Shown: in pieces, positions 41,813 to 50,590 of the stretch | Layout: each line of letters starts with the position of its first letter | Position numbering within the stretch: position 1 is the first letter of the stretch | NCBI RefSeq assembly: GCF_900176285.1 | Contig: NZ_FWXF01000006.1 | Location: forward strand, 62,001-126,000 | DNA: 64,000 nt | Direction: 5' to 3' | From: Desulfacinum hydrothermale DSM 13146 | GTDB taxonomy: Bacteria > Desulfobacterota > Syntrophobacteria > Syntrophobacterales > DSM-9756 | Position numbers and translations under genes: made by a program | The notes under the pieces: model-generated | Told to the model about the DNA's origin: nothing | Seen by the model: the letters and a program-made list of their open reading frames with translations, nothing else | Database searches by the model: none

Positions 41813-43468
41813 ACGATTTTTCGCAACCAGAACCCCGTGCTTGATCAACCAGTCCAGATGGAGCAGGGACGCGTCCCGGTCCAGGTCGTACTCGTTTCCC
41901 GCCAGATAAAGAAGATCCACGACGTTCGAAGCCCCCCGGGCGGAAACCCGATGGACCATGGCTTCCAGAACTTCCTGACGAAGAAGCAAGGCCGTCTCCT
42001 CGTATCGGATGGGTCGGAAGACGCCCCGGGCAAAGTCCTTGCCCTGGGGCCCTGGAAAAACCGAAGATGCTTCTGCCAGGATCACGGATGGATAATGGGG
42101 AAAGATTTTTGAAACGGAAGGCGTGATGACAGGCCGCGCCACCGGCTCGTGGCAAGATTCCGACCGGGCCGAGGAACCCAGGTCTTTCCAGAGCTGCCGA
42201 TAGGCTTGGATGACCCGGGGCCATCGAAATTTTTCGACGCGCCGTCTGGCGTTTTCCGAAAAGAATCGACGGAGCCGGGGTTTCAAGACGAGTAACGTTA
42301 AGGATTTGACCAAGGCGTCCATGTCGAAGGCCACTTTCTGGGCCCGATAGTATCGGAGCACGGAAGGCTCCAGGATTCCGGCCAGAGCGTCCCAGGGCTC
42401 CTGGCCCGCACTGGCATAGGTGGGCACGAGAAAGCCCGTCTCCCCGTCCACCACCAGATCACGGTAACCATTGAAATCCGAAGCAATCACAGGAAGGCCC
42501 GCCTCCATGGCTTCCAGGAGACTGAGCCCGAAGGTTTCCTGGTAATTGTCCACCAGGGAACAGAAAAGATCGGAGGCCGCGAGCCAGTCCTCCTTTTCTT
42601 CCACCGACACGTTGGCCCGAACCCGCACCCTGCCCGCCAGGCCCAGCGCCTTCACCATCTCGGACACCAGCCGCACACTCTCCTTGCGCCCTCCACCTGC
42701 GATCACCAGGGTGACCATCGCCCCCCCGCCAGGTTCCAGGGATCCCAAGAAGACCTTGAAGGACTCCAGAAAGGGGCTGAGATCCATCTTGCTCCGGGGC
42801 GACAGCCGCCCCAGACTCAGAAGGACCACGTGATCTTCAGGGATTCCCAGCCGCTTGCGGGCTTGAGTGCGGGGTGGCAGGGGCCTTCGCCGAGCCGGAA
42901 GTCCCAGCGGGATGTGGACAAGCCGGGGAGGAGCGGGAAGCACGGCACCGAACCGGTCCCGGAAGCTTTCCCGAATCTCGTCAAAAGATCGACGCAACAT
43001 CTCCACCGCGCATCGGCTGGTGCAAACGATGGCATCGTAGGGCTGGGGACCGGCCAGGAGCAACAGAATGAACTTGGTGTAGAGTCCCACCGTATCCAGG
43101 GAATGGGTCACACCGGTCACGGGAAACCGAAGGGAAGGGCTCAAACGGTTCCGCCATTCGATCAGATGGGGCATGTAGTAGGTAAAATCACCGTTATGGA
43201 TCACATCCGGCGGGAAGGCTTCAACGGTCGCGGACAAGGTGGCCTGGGGCTGCACCTGTACCCGATCCGCTATCCCTGGGAAACGCTCTTGCAACAGCCC
43301 GGCAAATCGATGGGCGGCGGCTCCGTCGGTCGCAAAAAAACGATAGGAAGCACAATCTCCATGCTCCAACAGGGCATGGAGAAACTGCTCATTGGCAACC
43401 GGCATGCCCATCTTCTGTTGCCAGAAGGGATCGTCGATCAGAAAAGGATCCAGCGTCGCCCAATGCAT
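41810..43468 (-). CDS. GT4-type glycosyltransferase, large
   Basis: The 552-residue product has a GT-B fold with the GT4 donor-site signature ETFGLSLLEAMEAGLPVIAS (E-x7-E), the start of the second Rossmann domain (VVLLSLGRLSPRSKMDL), and an acceptor-side DVIHNGDFTYYMPHLIEW. The last ~120 residues are an extra region of unknown type. It probably transfers an activated sugar in the cytosol. Its place directly before the flagellin gene suggests flagellin glycosylation. The start ATG 43468 is chosen over an open upstream frame that overlaps the neighbouring gene; its ribosome site is weak. Confidence 0.82.
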   Translation of the reverse strand: MHWATLDPFLIDDPFWQQKMGMPVANEQFLHALLEHGDCASYRFFATDGAAAHRFAGLLQERFPGIADRVQVQPQATLSATVEAFPPDVIHNGDFTYYMPHLIEWRNRLSPSLRFPVTGVTHSLDTVGLYTKFILLLLAGPQPYDAIVCTSRCAVEMLRRSFDEIRESFRDRFGAVLPAPPRLVHIPLGLPARRRPLPPRTQARKRLGIPEDHVVLLSLGRLSPRSKMDLSPFLESFKVFLGSLEPGGGAMVTLVIAGGGRKESVRLVSEMVKALGLAGRVRVRANVSVEEKEDWLAASDLFCSLVDNYQETFGLSLLEAMEAGLPVIASDFNGYRDLVVDGETGFLVPTYASAGQEPWDALAGILEPSVLRYYRAQKVAFDMDALVKSLTLLVLKPRLRRFFSENARRRVEKFRWPRVIQAYRQLWKDLGSSARSESCHEPVARPVITPSVSKIFPHYPSVILAEASSVFPGPQGKDFARGVFRPIRYEETALLLRQEVLEAMVHRVSARGASNVVDLLYLAGNEYDLDRDASLLHLDWLIKHGVLVAKNR

Positions 43469-43488
43469 GGCCCGTTGGCACCCACCTT

Positions 43489-45123
43489 TCACGCGAGATT
43501 TGTTTGGCCGTTCACCGATTCTTCCCACCGGGCGAGGCGCCGTGCCAGCCGTGCCAAGCCGTCCTTTTCTTGCTCCTCCAGGTGGTGGGCGAGCCCATGA
43601 AAGACCAAGCGGGCCTGGGCTCCGTTGGGCTTTTCCAATCCAAGAAAGACGGCGAGATTCTCTCGTATCTTTCCAAGCGCGGACGAATCGTGTCGGTCAC
43701 ACGCCATGATTCCATAAGCCAGAAGAACCGGAACCTGGCAGCAGCCCTGGTGCACCAGCCGGCGGAACATCTCAAAGGACTCATCCGATCGGTTGCTTCT
43801 CCACAGGAGATTGGCCAGGTGGATGGCCGCCCCTTCGGCAGCTTGGTCCAACTCCAAAGCCTTTCGCCAGCACGTTTCGGCCCTCGGCATGTCCCCCATC
43901 CGTTCCCACACCACGCCCCACTGTTCCCAGCCCAAGGCCGTGAGATCTCCCAGTTCCAGGGCCTTTTCGAAGGCCGTTTTTCCCAACCCGTATCGACCGG
44001 CTTCCGCAGCCCATACACCCAGGTTCTCCCAAGCCTCTTTTCGGGCCCCGGTACCATCCAGCAAGGTGATGGACCGAAGGGCCTCTTCTTCTCGGTCCAG
44101 ACAAAAGAGGCTCAAAGCAATCCGGGCGGCCACCTGCGCGGGGCCGATCCTGGGGGTTGGAAGGGCCGTGGGTTTTTGTTTCTCGGGGTCGACACGAGTC
44201 AAAAACCGCAGGGCATCGGCATGGGCTTCCAAGGATTGATAAGATGTCCCTATTCGAAAAAGTGTCAGGGGATCCAGGGCGGACTCACAGGTGATTTTTG
44301 CCAGCAGGCGACGGGCGTCCCCGTTCTTTCCGCACTCCAGCCATTCCTGAACCAGGAAGAGCTGAGCATCCAGCCACTGATTTCGAAGCAGATCATCGGC
44401 GTCCTTCTCTGAGTGAAACATCCGCTTTTCCAAGTGGTAAACCGCTTTTTGCATGTGCCGGATGGCCGCCGGGTGGTTGCCCGCATGGCGATAGGACAGG
44501 GCCAGATAATAATGCAACGTGGCATCGTCTCTTCCCTCTTCCAGCTCCTTGAGAAAGAGACGAATGTTTCTCCGTACCTTTTTTTCCAAAAGAAGCGGAT
44601 CGTTGTAGCCGTGGTGGGTGATGACGATGTCCACGTCCACCGGGCGCAGTTCCTTTTCCAGACCGTCCCAATCGATGCTTTCGTGGACCCTTCCCTTGAA
44701 CCGAACGTCTTGTCGGTTGGGGATACAGCGAATCTGCATCAGGGAACGATACAGCTCGCCGTTTCGGATGTCTTGGAGTTCGAAGGCGAAGGCACGCCGG
44801 CCGTCGAATTGCTTTTTGAGGGCGTTGATCTTGGCGGCATTGAGCGCATCCACGCGATCATCGGCATCCATCCAAAGGAAGTAATCACAACGAGCCTGGC
44901 GGAAGGAAAAGTTCCGGGCGGCTGCAAAATCATCGTGCCACGGGTAGTGGTACACGTGGGGGGTAAAGGAAGCGGCCAGCGCCGCCGTGTCGTCCGTGGA
45001 ACCGGTGTCGACCACGATGATTTCGTCGGCAAAGTCTCGGAAGGACTCCAGGGCCTGGCAAATGTTGGAAGCTTCGTTTTTGACGATCATGCAAACGGAC
45101 AGGGAACCCGAGGCATCCCTCAT
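43489..45123 (-). CDS. GT2 glycosyltransferase fused to TPR repeats (A)
   Basis: The 544-residue product opens with a GT-A/GT2 domain: LSVCMIVKNEASNI, EIIVVDTGSTDDT and the metal-binding WMDADD. From about residue 230 it is TPR-like (YYLALSYRHAGNHPAAIRHM; AFEKALELGDLTALGWEQWG; CWRKALELDQAAEGAAIHLA). Such GT2-TPR proteins modify surface proteins and glycans; TPRs may bind flagellin. Start 45123 is set by a nearby GAGG; longer forms lack support. It lies 20 nt before the GT4 gene. Confidence 0.84.
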   Translation of the reverse strand: MRDASGSLSVCMIVKNEASNICQALESFRDFADEIIVVDTGSTDDTAALAASFTPHVYHYPWHDDFAAARNFSFRQARCDYFLWMDADDRVDALNAAKINALKKQFDGRRAFAFELQDIRNGELYRSLMQIRCIPNRQDVRFKGRVHESIDWDGLEKELRPVDVDIVITHHGYNDPLLLEKKVRRNIRLFLKELEEGRDDATLHYYLALSYRHAGNHPAAIRHMQKAVYHLEKRMFHSEKDADDLLRNQWLDAQLFLVQEWLECGKNGDARRLLAKITCESALDPLTLFRIGTSYQSLEAHADALRFLTRVDPEKQKPTALPTPRIGPAQVAARIALSLFCLDREEEALRSITLLDGTGARKEAWENLGVWAAEAGRYGLGKTAFEKALELGDLTALGWEQWGVVWERMGDMPRAETCWRKALELDQAAEGAAIHLANLLWRSNRSDESFEMFRRLVHQGCCQVPVLLAYGIMACDRHDSSALGKIRENLAVFLGLEKPNGAQARLVFHGLAHHLEEQEKDGLARLARRLARWEESVNGQTNLA

Positions 45124-45216
45124 TCGTAAAAACCTCGTATTCAAAGGTGGAGCGCCATACTTTTGACGGCCGCTCCAATGGAACCACACAAAAGGAAACG
45201 GGAAACGCCCGTCGGC

Positions 45217-46821
45217 CTACCACATGGCCCCCACGGCCTCCCGGGACCGGCCATGGCGCAAGAGATGGGCGGCCCGCTCTCGGTCTCCCAGCCCATACCA
45301 CACGGCGGCCAGCCGCCGCCTCACTTCCGGGTTGCCGGGGTCGAGCTCCAAAAGGGCTTCCAGCGCTTCGGCCGCCCTGGCGTAATCTCCCGCCTTGATC
45401 CGGCAAACCGCCAGGGCGTCCAGAACGAGGGGGTGAGTGGGACCGTTTCGCACGATCCGCTCCAGAACTTTGCTCAAGGCCCCGATCCGCTGGGATTCAA
45501 AACACCGCTCCACCAGCGTCGTAAAGATGGACCCGGCCTTCTCATTGTGGAAAAAAGAAGCCCCCGCATCTTCCAAAACCCTCAAGGCCTCATCGGCCCG
45601 ATCCAGACGAAGGAGGGCTTGGACCCAGGGAGCTCCCAGCACCGCCCAGGACGCCCCCAACGCTCCGGCTTGCTGAAAATGGCACGTGGCCGAACGGTAA
45701 GACTCCATGGCCAAGGCGCAAAGGCCTTGCAGCAAAGCCACCGTGCCGTCCGGGGAATAAGAACGCGACAGTCTTTCCAAAAACTGGTAGGCCAGGGGAT
45801 AGCGGCCCACTTCGTAGGCACTTCGGGCGACGGCCCACAAGAGCTCTTTTTCTCCGTGGGCATGCTCCAGGCTGATGTCACTGCGGCGCCTCATGAGCGG
45901 CTGGCGCTGAAACTGGTAGGCACCTTGCAAAAGGGGAAGCGCCTCGGCAAACTTCTTCTGGTTGTAAAGGGCGATTCCCAGAAAGAGCCTCCCGGTATGC
46001 TGCTGCGTGGTGACGGCAAGGGAGCGCCGGGCCCACTTTTCGGCTTCATCGTATTGACACCGGTGCAGGTGATGGTGAGCGATCATGTTCGCCACCAGGC
46101 ATTCCATGTTGGGGGTCTCAGGGCCCAGCTCATGGGCCTTTTGCAGGTGCCGAAAACTCCCCTCAAAGTCTTTTTTCCCGATGAGGGTCATGCCGATGTA
46201 GTAGTGCACATAAGAACTGTTGGGGGTTTGCTTGAGCTGCGCCATGAGCAGCTCCAGGTTGCGGTCCAATTTGCGTTGCAGCTCCCCGTCGGAGACGGCG
46301 TATCCCCAGTGCCGGATGGGCACGGGGGATTGCGCGATGCGCGCGTTCTGGCGAAGCAGCCAATCTCCCACGCTTTCGTGGGCTTTCCCCTCGAACCGGA
46401 TCCCCTCCAGTTTGCGAAAAAAGCGCACAGCGAAATGGGCGGTAAAGGAGCCGTCCGCCTTCATGTTCTGAATCGGCACCAGATAGGCGTCCACGTCCGT
46501 GGAGGCCGCCAGTTCGGGCAATGTCATGCCCCCGGTCCCCTCCAGGAGCTCCTCGTCGGCGTCCAGCCACAAGACCCAGTCGCCCGAGGCGTGATCCAGC
46601 GACACATTTCTGGCGGCGGAAAAGTCGCCGTTCCAGGCAAATGTCACCATCTTGGCTCCATAACGGCTCGCCACCTCCACCGTGCGATCCGTGGAGCCCG
46701 TATCCACCACGACGATCTCATCCACCTGCCCTTGGACGCTGTCCAGGCAGCGAGGAAGGTTGTGTTCCTCGTTTTTGACGATCATGCACAACGAGATGCG
46801 CGGTTTCTTCACTTCCCCCAC
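45217..46821 (-). CDS. GT2 glycosyltransferase fused to TPR repeats (B)
   Basis: The 534-residue product is a paralogue of the preceding protein: ISLCMIVKNEEHNL, EIVVVDTGSTDRT and WLDADEE give the GT2 core. TPR units follow from about 195 (YYIGMTLIGKKDFEGSFRHL; RRSLAVTTQQHTGRLFLGIA; ALEALLELDPGNPEVRRRLA). It differs enough from copy A to suggest distinct acceptors or consecutive sugar additions. The gene is 93 nt before copy A. Confidence 0.86.
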   Translation of the reverse strand: MGEVKKPRISLCMIVKNEEHNLPRCLDSVQGQVDEIVVVDTGSTDRTVEVASRYGAKMVTFAWNGDFSAARNVSLDHASGDWVLWLDADEELLEGTGGMTLPELAASTDVDAYLVPIQNMKADGSFTAHFAVRFFRKLEGIRFEGKAHESVGDWLLRQNARIAQSPVPIRHWGYAVSDGELQRKLDRNLELLMAQLKQTPNSSYVHYYIGMTLIGKKDFEGSFRHLQKAHELGPETPNMECLVANMIAHHHLHRCQYDEAEKWARRSLAVTTQQHTGRLFLGIALYNQKKFAEALPLLQGAYQFQRQPLMRRRSDISLEHAHGEKELLWAVARSAYEVGRYPLAYQFLERLSRSYSPDGTVALLQGLCALAMESYRSATCHFQQAGALGASWAVLGAPWVQALLRLDRADEALRVLEDAGASFFHNEKAGSIFTTLVERCFESQRIGALSKVLERIVRNGPTHPLVLDALAVCRIKAGDYARAAEALEALLELDPGNPEVRRRLAAVWYGLGDRERAAHLLRHGRSREAVGAMW

Positions 46822-46877
46822 CTTCGAGCCTTGAGGTGCCCGTTAACGTTTATCAACCGCCCCATGGCCCCCATCCT

Positions 46878-48008
46878 TCAGTTGGCGCAACCCACCGCCG
46901 ATTCTTCCTGGCCAAAGCCGGTGTCTTCCTCCAATGGACCGCCCTCGGATGGCGCCTCCTGGATGCGCCGGCGAACGGCGCCGAGAGCTTCGGCCACCTC
47001 CTGGTTTTCCTCATCCAGTGCTTGAGCCTGCTCGAGCAGTTCCAGCGCTTCGTCCGTTTGGTCCAGGCGCGCGTAAAGGAGGCCAAGCTGGAGGTAACCC
47101 TCCGCGTTTTCGGGATCCAGGCGAACCGCCCGGGCAAACGCCTCGGCGGCCCCTTGGACATCGCCCGCGTCCGCCAGGCGCCGTCCCATCTCCACGTAGA
47201 TTCCGGCCACTTTCGCATCCAGGTTGTCGGGGCGCCACGCCTGCACACTTTGGCGGACCAGTTCCCGGTACTCCTCCCACACATCCGCCTCTTGGGGGTG
47301 TGCCGAAAGGTAGACTTCCAGCAGCTGGGATGCGGTATCGCAATGGCCGGCGGCGCCCAGGGCCCTTGCGGCGTTGAGCAAGATTTCCCCGTCGGTGGGG
47401 GCCAGATCCAAGGCCTTGTCCAAATGGGCCAGTGCCCCGTTCAGATCCCCCTGCTGCCAGGCCAGAACGCCCAGGTTGTTGTGCGCCTTGGCATTGGCGG
47501 GATCCTTCTCCAGGGCCATTTCAAAGCACGTGCGCGCCCGTTCCAGGTTTTCCTTTTCAAACTCCTCTTCACCCAGCTCCACCAAGAGGGCCGCCTTCGA
47601 CACCCCATCGTCATTTGATTGACAGGTAACTTCTGTTTCAGGCCCGGACGCATTCAAATGGTCCATGTGATCCTTCACTTCCATATCCCAGGGATTTCGA
47701 TCCAGGTAACTTTGAAGAATCTCCCGCGCGTCCTGGACTCGGCCGCATTCTTGAAAGACGCGGACACAGTCTTTTATGACCTCCCCATCATCCGGATCCA
47801 GCAGAAGGGCCCGTTCCAAGCTCTCCACTCCCTCCTGCCGGTCCCCTTGCTTCCACAGAGCATAGCCCAGCTTGCCGATGGCCCTGGCGTCGTAAGGCCT
47901 TTGTTCCACCATCGGTCGGAGCAAGGAAACCGCTTCCTGCCACCGGCCCGCCTGCATCAAAGGCCCCACTTGGCTCAAATCACCACCCATCTGTGCCACT
48001 TCAATCAT
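46878..48008 (-). CDS. TPR-repeat protein
   Basis: The 376-residue product consists of at least seven tetratricopeptide repeats (AIGKLGYALWKQGDRQEGV; AKAHNNLGVLAWQQGDLNGA; AEGYLQLGLLYARLDQTDEA). It has no signal peptide or enzymatic domain. It is encoded between glycosyltransferase genes, so it may be a scaffold or acceptor-binding protein in glycosylation. Confidence 0.85.
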   Translation of the reverse strand: MIEVAQMGGDLSQVGPLMQAGRWQEAVSLLRPMVEQRPYDARAIGKLGYALWKQGDRQEGVESLERALLLDPDDGEVIKDCVRVFQECGRVQDAREILQSYLDRNPWDMEVKDHMDHLNASGPETEVTCQSNDDGVSKAALLVELGEEEFEKENLERARTCFEMALEKDPANAKAHNNLGVLAWQQGDLNGALAHLDKALDLAPTDGEILLNAARALGAAGHCDTASQLLEVYLSAHPQEADVWEEYRELVRQSVQAWRPDNLDAKVAGIYVEMGRRLADAGDVQGAAEAFARAVRLDPENAEGYLQLGLLYARLDQTDEALELLEQAQALDEENQEVAEALGAVRRRIQEAPSEGGPLEEDTGFGQEESAVGCAN

Positions 48009-48204
48009 GTCTCACTCCTATGCCATGGAATCCCATCATCCTGCTCAAGGCGTCTTGTCCAATGCTTTGTTAGCAAGATAGATACCAATCCATCTCGTTT
48101 GGAAGCCCAGCCCGCTGCAATCCACCGGCTTCTTTGGGAGCTACGACTTTTAAGTAGGACCGGATCAGGGGTTGGCAGGGAAAAGCACTTCACCTCGGCC
48201 TTGG

Positions 48205-50556
48205 TTATCGAGGGACAAATCGGATAATGGGTTTTTGAACGATCTCATGAATCCTTCGGGAAACCAGCCCGGCGACTCGGTCCCAGCTGTGATGACGGCA
48301 TGCCTGCTCGGCAGCTCTTTCCCCCTTCTCTCTGGCTTCTCTGGGGTTCTTAAAGACATGGACCAGGATTCGCTCTAGATCCCGCACATCCGGTTCGAGA
48401 ATCCAGCCAGCCCCCCCCGCGAACTGGATGGAAGGCGACGTGAAACTTCTTCGCACGGCGCGAACCTTGTAGCTGGTGGCAGGCGTACAAAAGTCGTCCG
48501 TGGCCCCGCCTTGGGTAACAATCACTGGAAGACCGCAGGCCATGGCCTCCAATACCGGCAGAGCGAACCCCTCGCCACGATAGGGATGCACGAGACAATC
48601 ACACGCCTTGTATAAAGCAGGCATGGTATACTGATCCAAGTCGTTTGTGATGTATAGGATTTCGGGGCTTTCTGGATCTTCTTGAATCTTTCGGATATGT
48701 TCAAATGCTCCCTGCCCGCGATAAAATGAATTTTGTCCCATATCCTTTATGACAAGAACCACATCATCGGAACGCGTGAATATTCTCCGGTAGGCGGTCA
48801 GCAGAACATCGATCCCCTTACGCCAAATTGTCCCCCCCACAAAAAGAAACTTGAATTGTTTCCTTGTATCCAGGTCAAGGGGCGTAACAGCAGGTCGGAA
48901 GATGTCAAGATTAACACCGTTCGGTATGACCTGAACCCGTTCGGCGGGAATGCCGCTGGACACATAGGCCTTCCAAACATGACGGCTGGGAACCCATATC
49001 TCATCTACCAAAGAGCTCATGGGTTCCACCCATTCTCGAGGCAACCGACCGTACTCCCACGGCTGAATCATAACCCAGTGACCCCGTTGGGGTGGGCAGA
49101 AATTCGGAGGCCATTCGTGCCTCACATGCACGCAATGCTCCAATCCAAAACTTCCGTAGAATCTTTGAGCAAGACACCTGGTCGTAACATCTTCATGGAT
49201 GGACTGGTGAGATGAATCTTCGGGGATGATGCAGAGTTTCACATCCTCTTGATCCATAAGTCGAAGGCAAATCTCTTTATTGACAAGAGCCAAGGAACTG
49301 TACACAAGCTGTGGGCCTTCCCATATAACTTCAATGGAAGATTTTTTCTTTGCTGATGGGGTCAGGATCGCGGAGTCCGAATTCCTTGCTTTCAACTTAT
49401 GTGTTATGGCCTCCAGGCGATCCAGGGCTTTTTGAGCGGCCGATTCCCAGCGCCATTTTTCCACCACATCCCGACGGGCCCGCTCTCCTTTCCGTCTCGC
49501 TTCATGGGGGTAGTCATACACACGGCGCATGAGTGTCTTTAGGCTGTCCAATGATGGAGCCGCCCAATAGTGTCCGCGATAGAAATCAATATCCATTCGA
49601 GTCCCAACTTGTTCCAAGCCATCGATATCAATGAGATAAGCATTGCGCTCATTCATGAAAGCCATGTTCCCCCCCCAAGCCGTCCCAATCACGGGTAAGC
49701 CGCAGGCCATAGCTTCCATGTAAGGAAGTCCCCAGCCTTCACCGCGCGAAGGAAGCACAAAAGCATCGGCTGAAGCATACAAGTGCGGCATGTCGCCGGC
49801 GGGTATTTGAGCACCGAGGACGATAATGGGTGCCACCTCGCTGGGAGATTTACCCACATGTTCCCTGAGGAACTGCCGGATTCTTGCTTGAATCAATTGG
49901 CTGGCGTTATGGCAGTCCGTTGCATTGATGGGGTAGGTTCGAAGAATAAGACATACATCCTCTCCGGGAGAAAAAACATCCGCCCAGGCCTTCAACAAGA
50001 GATCCCATCCCTTTCGGTAGCTCCACTCAAAAACGGACAAAAAAGCAAAAGCCCGGCGCCCTGGGATGGACAGAGGTTTCAGACCGGGTTTGAAAAATTC
50101 AGAGTTAACCCCCTCCGGCACCGTATGCACGGGGACTTTGACCCCGCTTCGACAAAAGGTCTCAACGTTGAATCGGGTGGGTACCCAAATCTCATCCATC
50201 CTGTTACAGGCATCCACCCACAAGGGAGGAATCCGATCCGTCTCGAACACCGTTCTCCCGATATTGTAGAGCGCTCTCTCATCACGGTGGAAACCGTAGG
50301 CAGGAATGTGGATGAGATTGATATATTCCCTTGGCAGCGGCCGATTCTCCAGGGATCGAAAGAGCTCTCTTTCCCCATCGGCCATGCCTTTAACAAAGTC
50401 TGTAGAAAACCGGCCTATCGGGTCCACGCGAAGGGGCCAAACACACTGGATGTGCTTGATCAAATGACGGGCCTCCTCGCCGTAGCCACTGGGATCGTAC
50501 ACAGGCGCTTGCCAGTTAACCATCGGTCGAAGCCGTCCCCGGGCAACTTTCATCAT
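48205..50556 (-). CDS. tandem double GT4 glycosyltransferase
   Basis: The 783-residue product carries two GT4-type GT-B modules: the first (about 1-385) with FAFLSVFEWSYRKGWDLLL and EGWGLPYMEAMACGLPVI, the second (about 415-783) with FKFLFVGGTIWRKGIDVLL and EGFALPVLEAMACGLPVIV. Each has its own E-x7-E donor-site motif, so both may be active and add successive sugars. Start 50556 follows GAGGTG and overlaps no more than the intergenic gap; the longer frame overlaps the neighbouring gene end at 50591. Confidence 0.85.
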   Translation of the reverse strand: MMKVARGRLRPMVNWQAPVYDPSGYGEEARHLIKHIQCVWPLRVDPIGRFSTDFVKGMADGERELFRSLENRPLPREYINLIHIPAYGFHRDERALYNIGRTVFETDRIPPLWVDACNRMDEIWVPTRFNVETFCRSGVKVPVHTVPEGVNSEFFKPGLKPLSIPGRRAFAFLSVFEWSYRKGWDLLLKAWADVFSPGEDVCLILRTYPINATDCHNASQLIQARIRQFLREHVGKSPSEVAPIIVLGAQIPAGDMPHLYASADAFVLPSRGEGWGLPYMEAMACGLPVIGTAWGGNMAFMNERNAYLIDIDGLEQVGTRMDIDFYRGHYWAAPSLDSLKTLMRRVYDYPHEARRKGERARRDVVEKWRWESAAQKALDRLEAITHKLKARNSDSAILTPSAKKKSSIEVIWEGPQLVYSSLALVNKEICLRLMDQEDVKLCIIPEDSSHQSIHEDVTTRCLAQRFYGSFGLEHCVHVRHEWPPNFCPPQRGHWVMIQPWEYGRLPREWVEPMSSLVDEIWVPSRHVWKAYVSSGIPAERVQVIPNGVNLDIFRPAVTPLDLDTRKQFKFLFVGGTIWRKGIDVLLTAYRRIFTRSDDVVLVIKDMGQNSFYRGQGAFEHIRKIQEDPESPEILYITNDLDQYTMPALYKACDCLVHPYRGEGFALPVLEAMACGLPVIVTQGGATDDFCTPATSYKVRAVRRSFTSPSIQFAGGAGWILEPDVRDLERILVHVFKNPREAREKGERAAEQACRHHSWDRVAGLVSRRIHEIVQKPIIRFVPR

Positions 50557-50590
50557 CGGCACCTCGCGGGTATCGCCGGAATCACTCGCA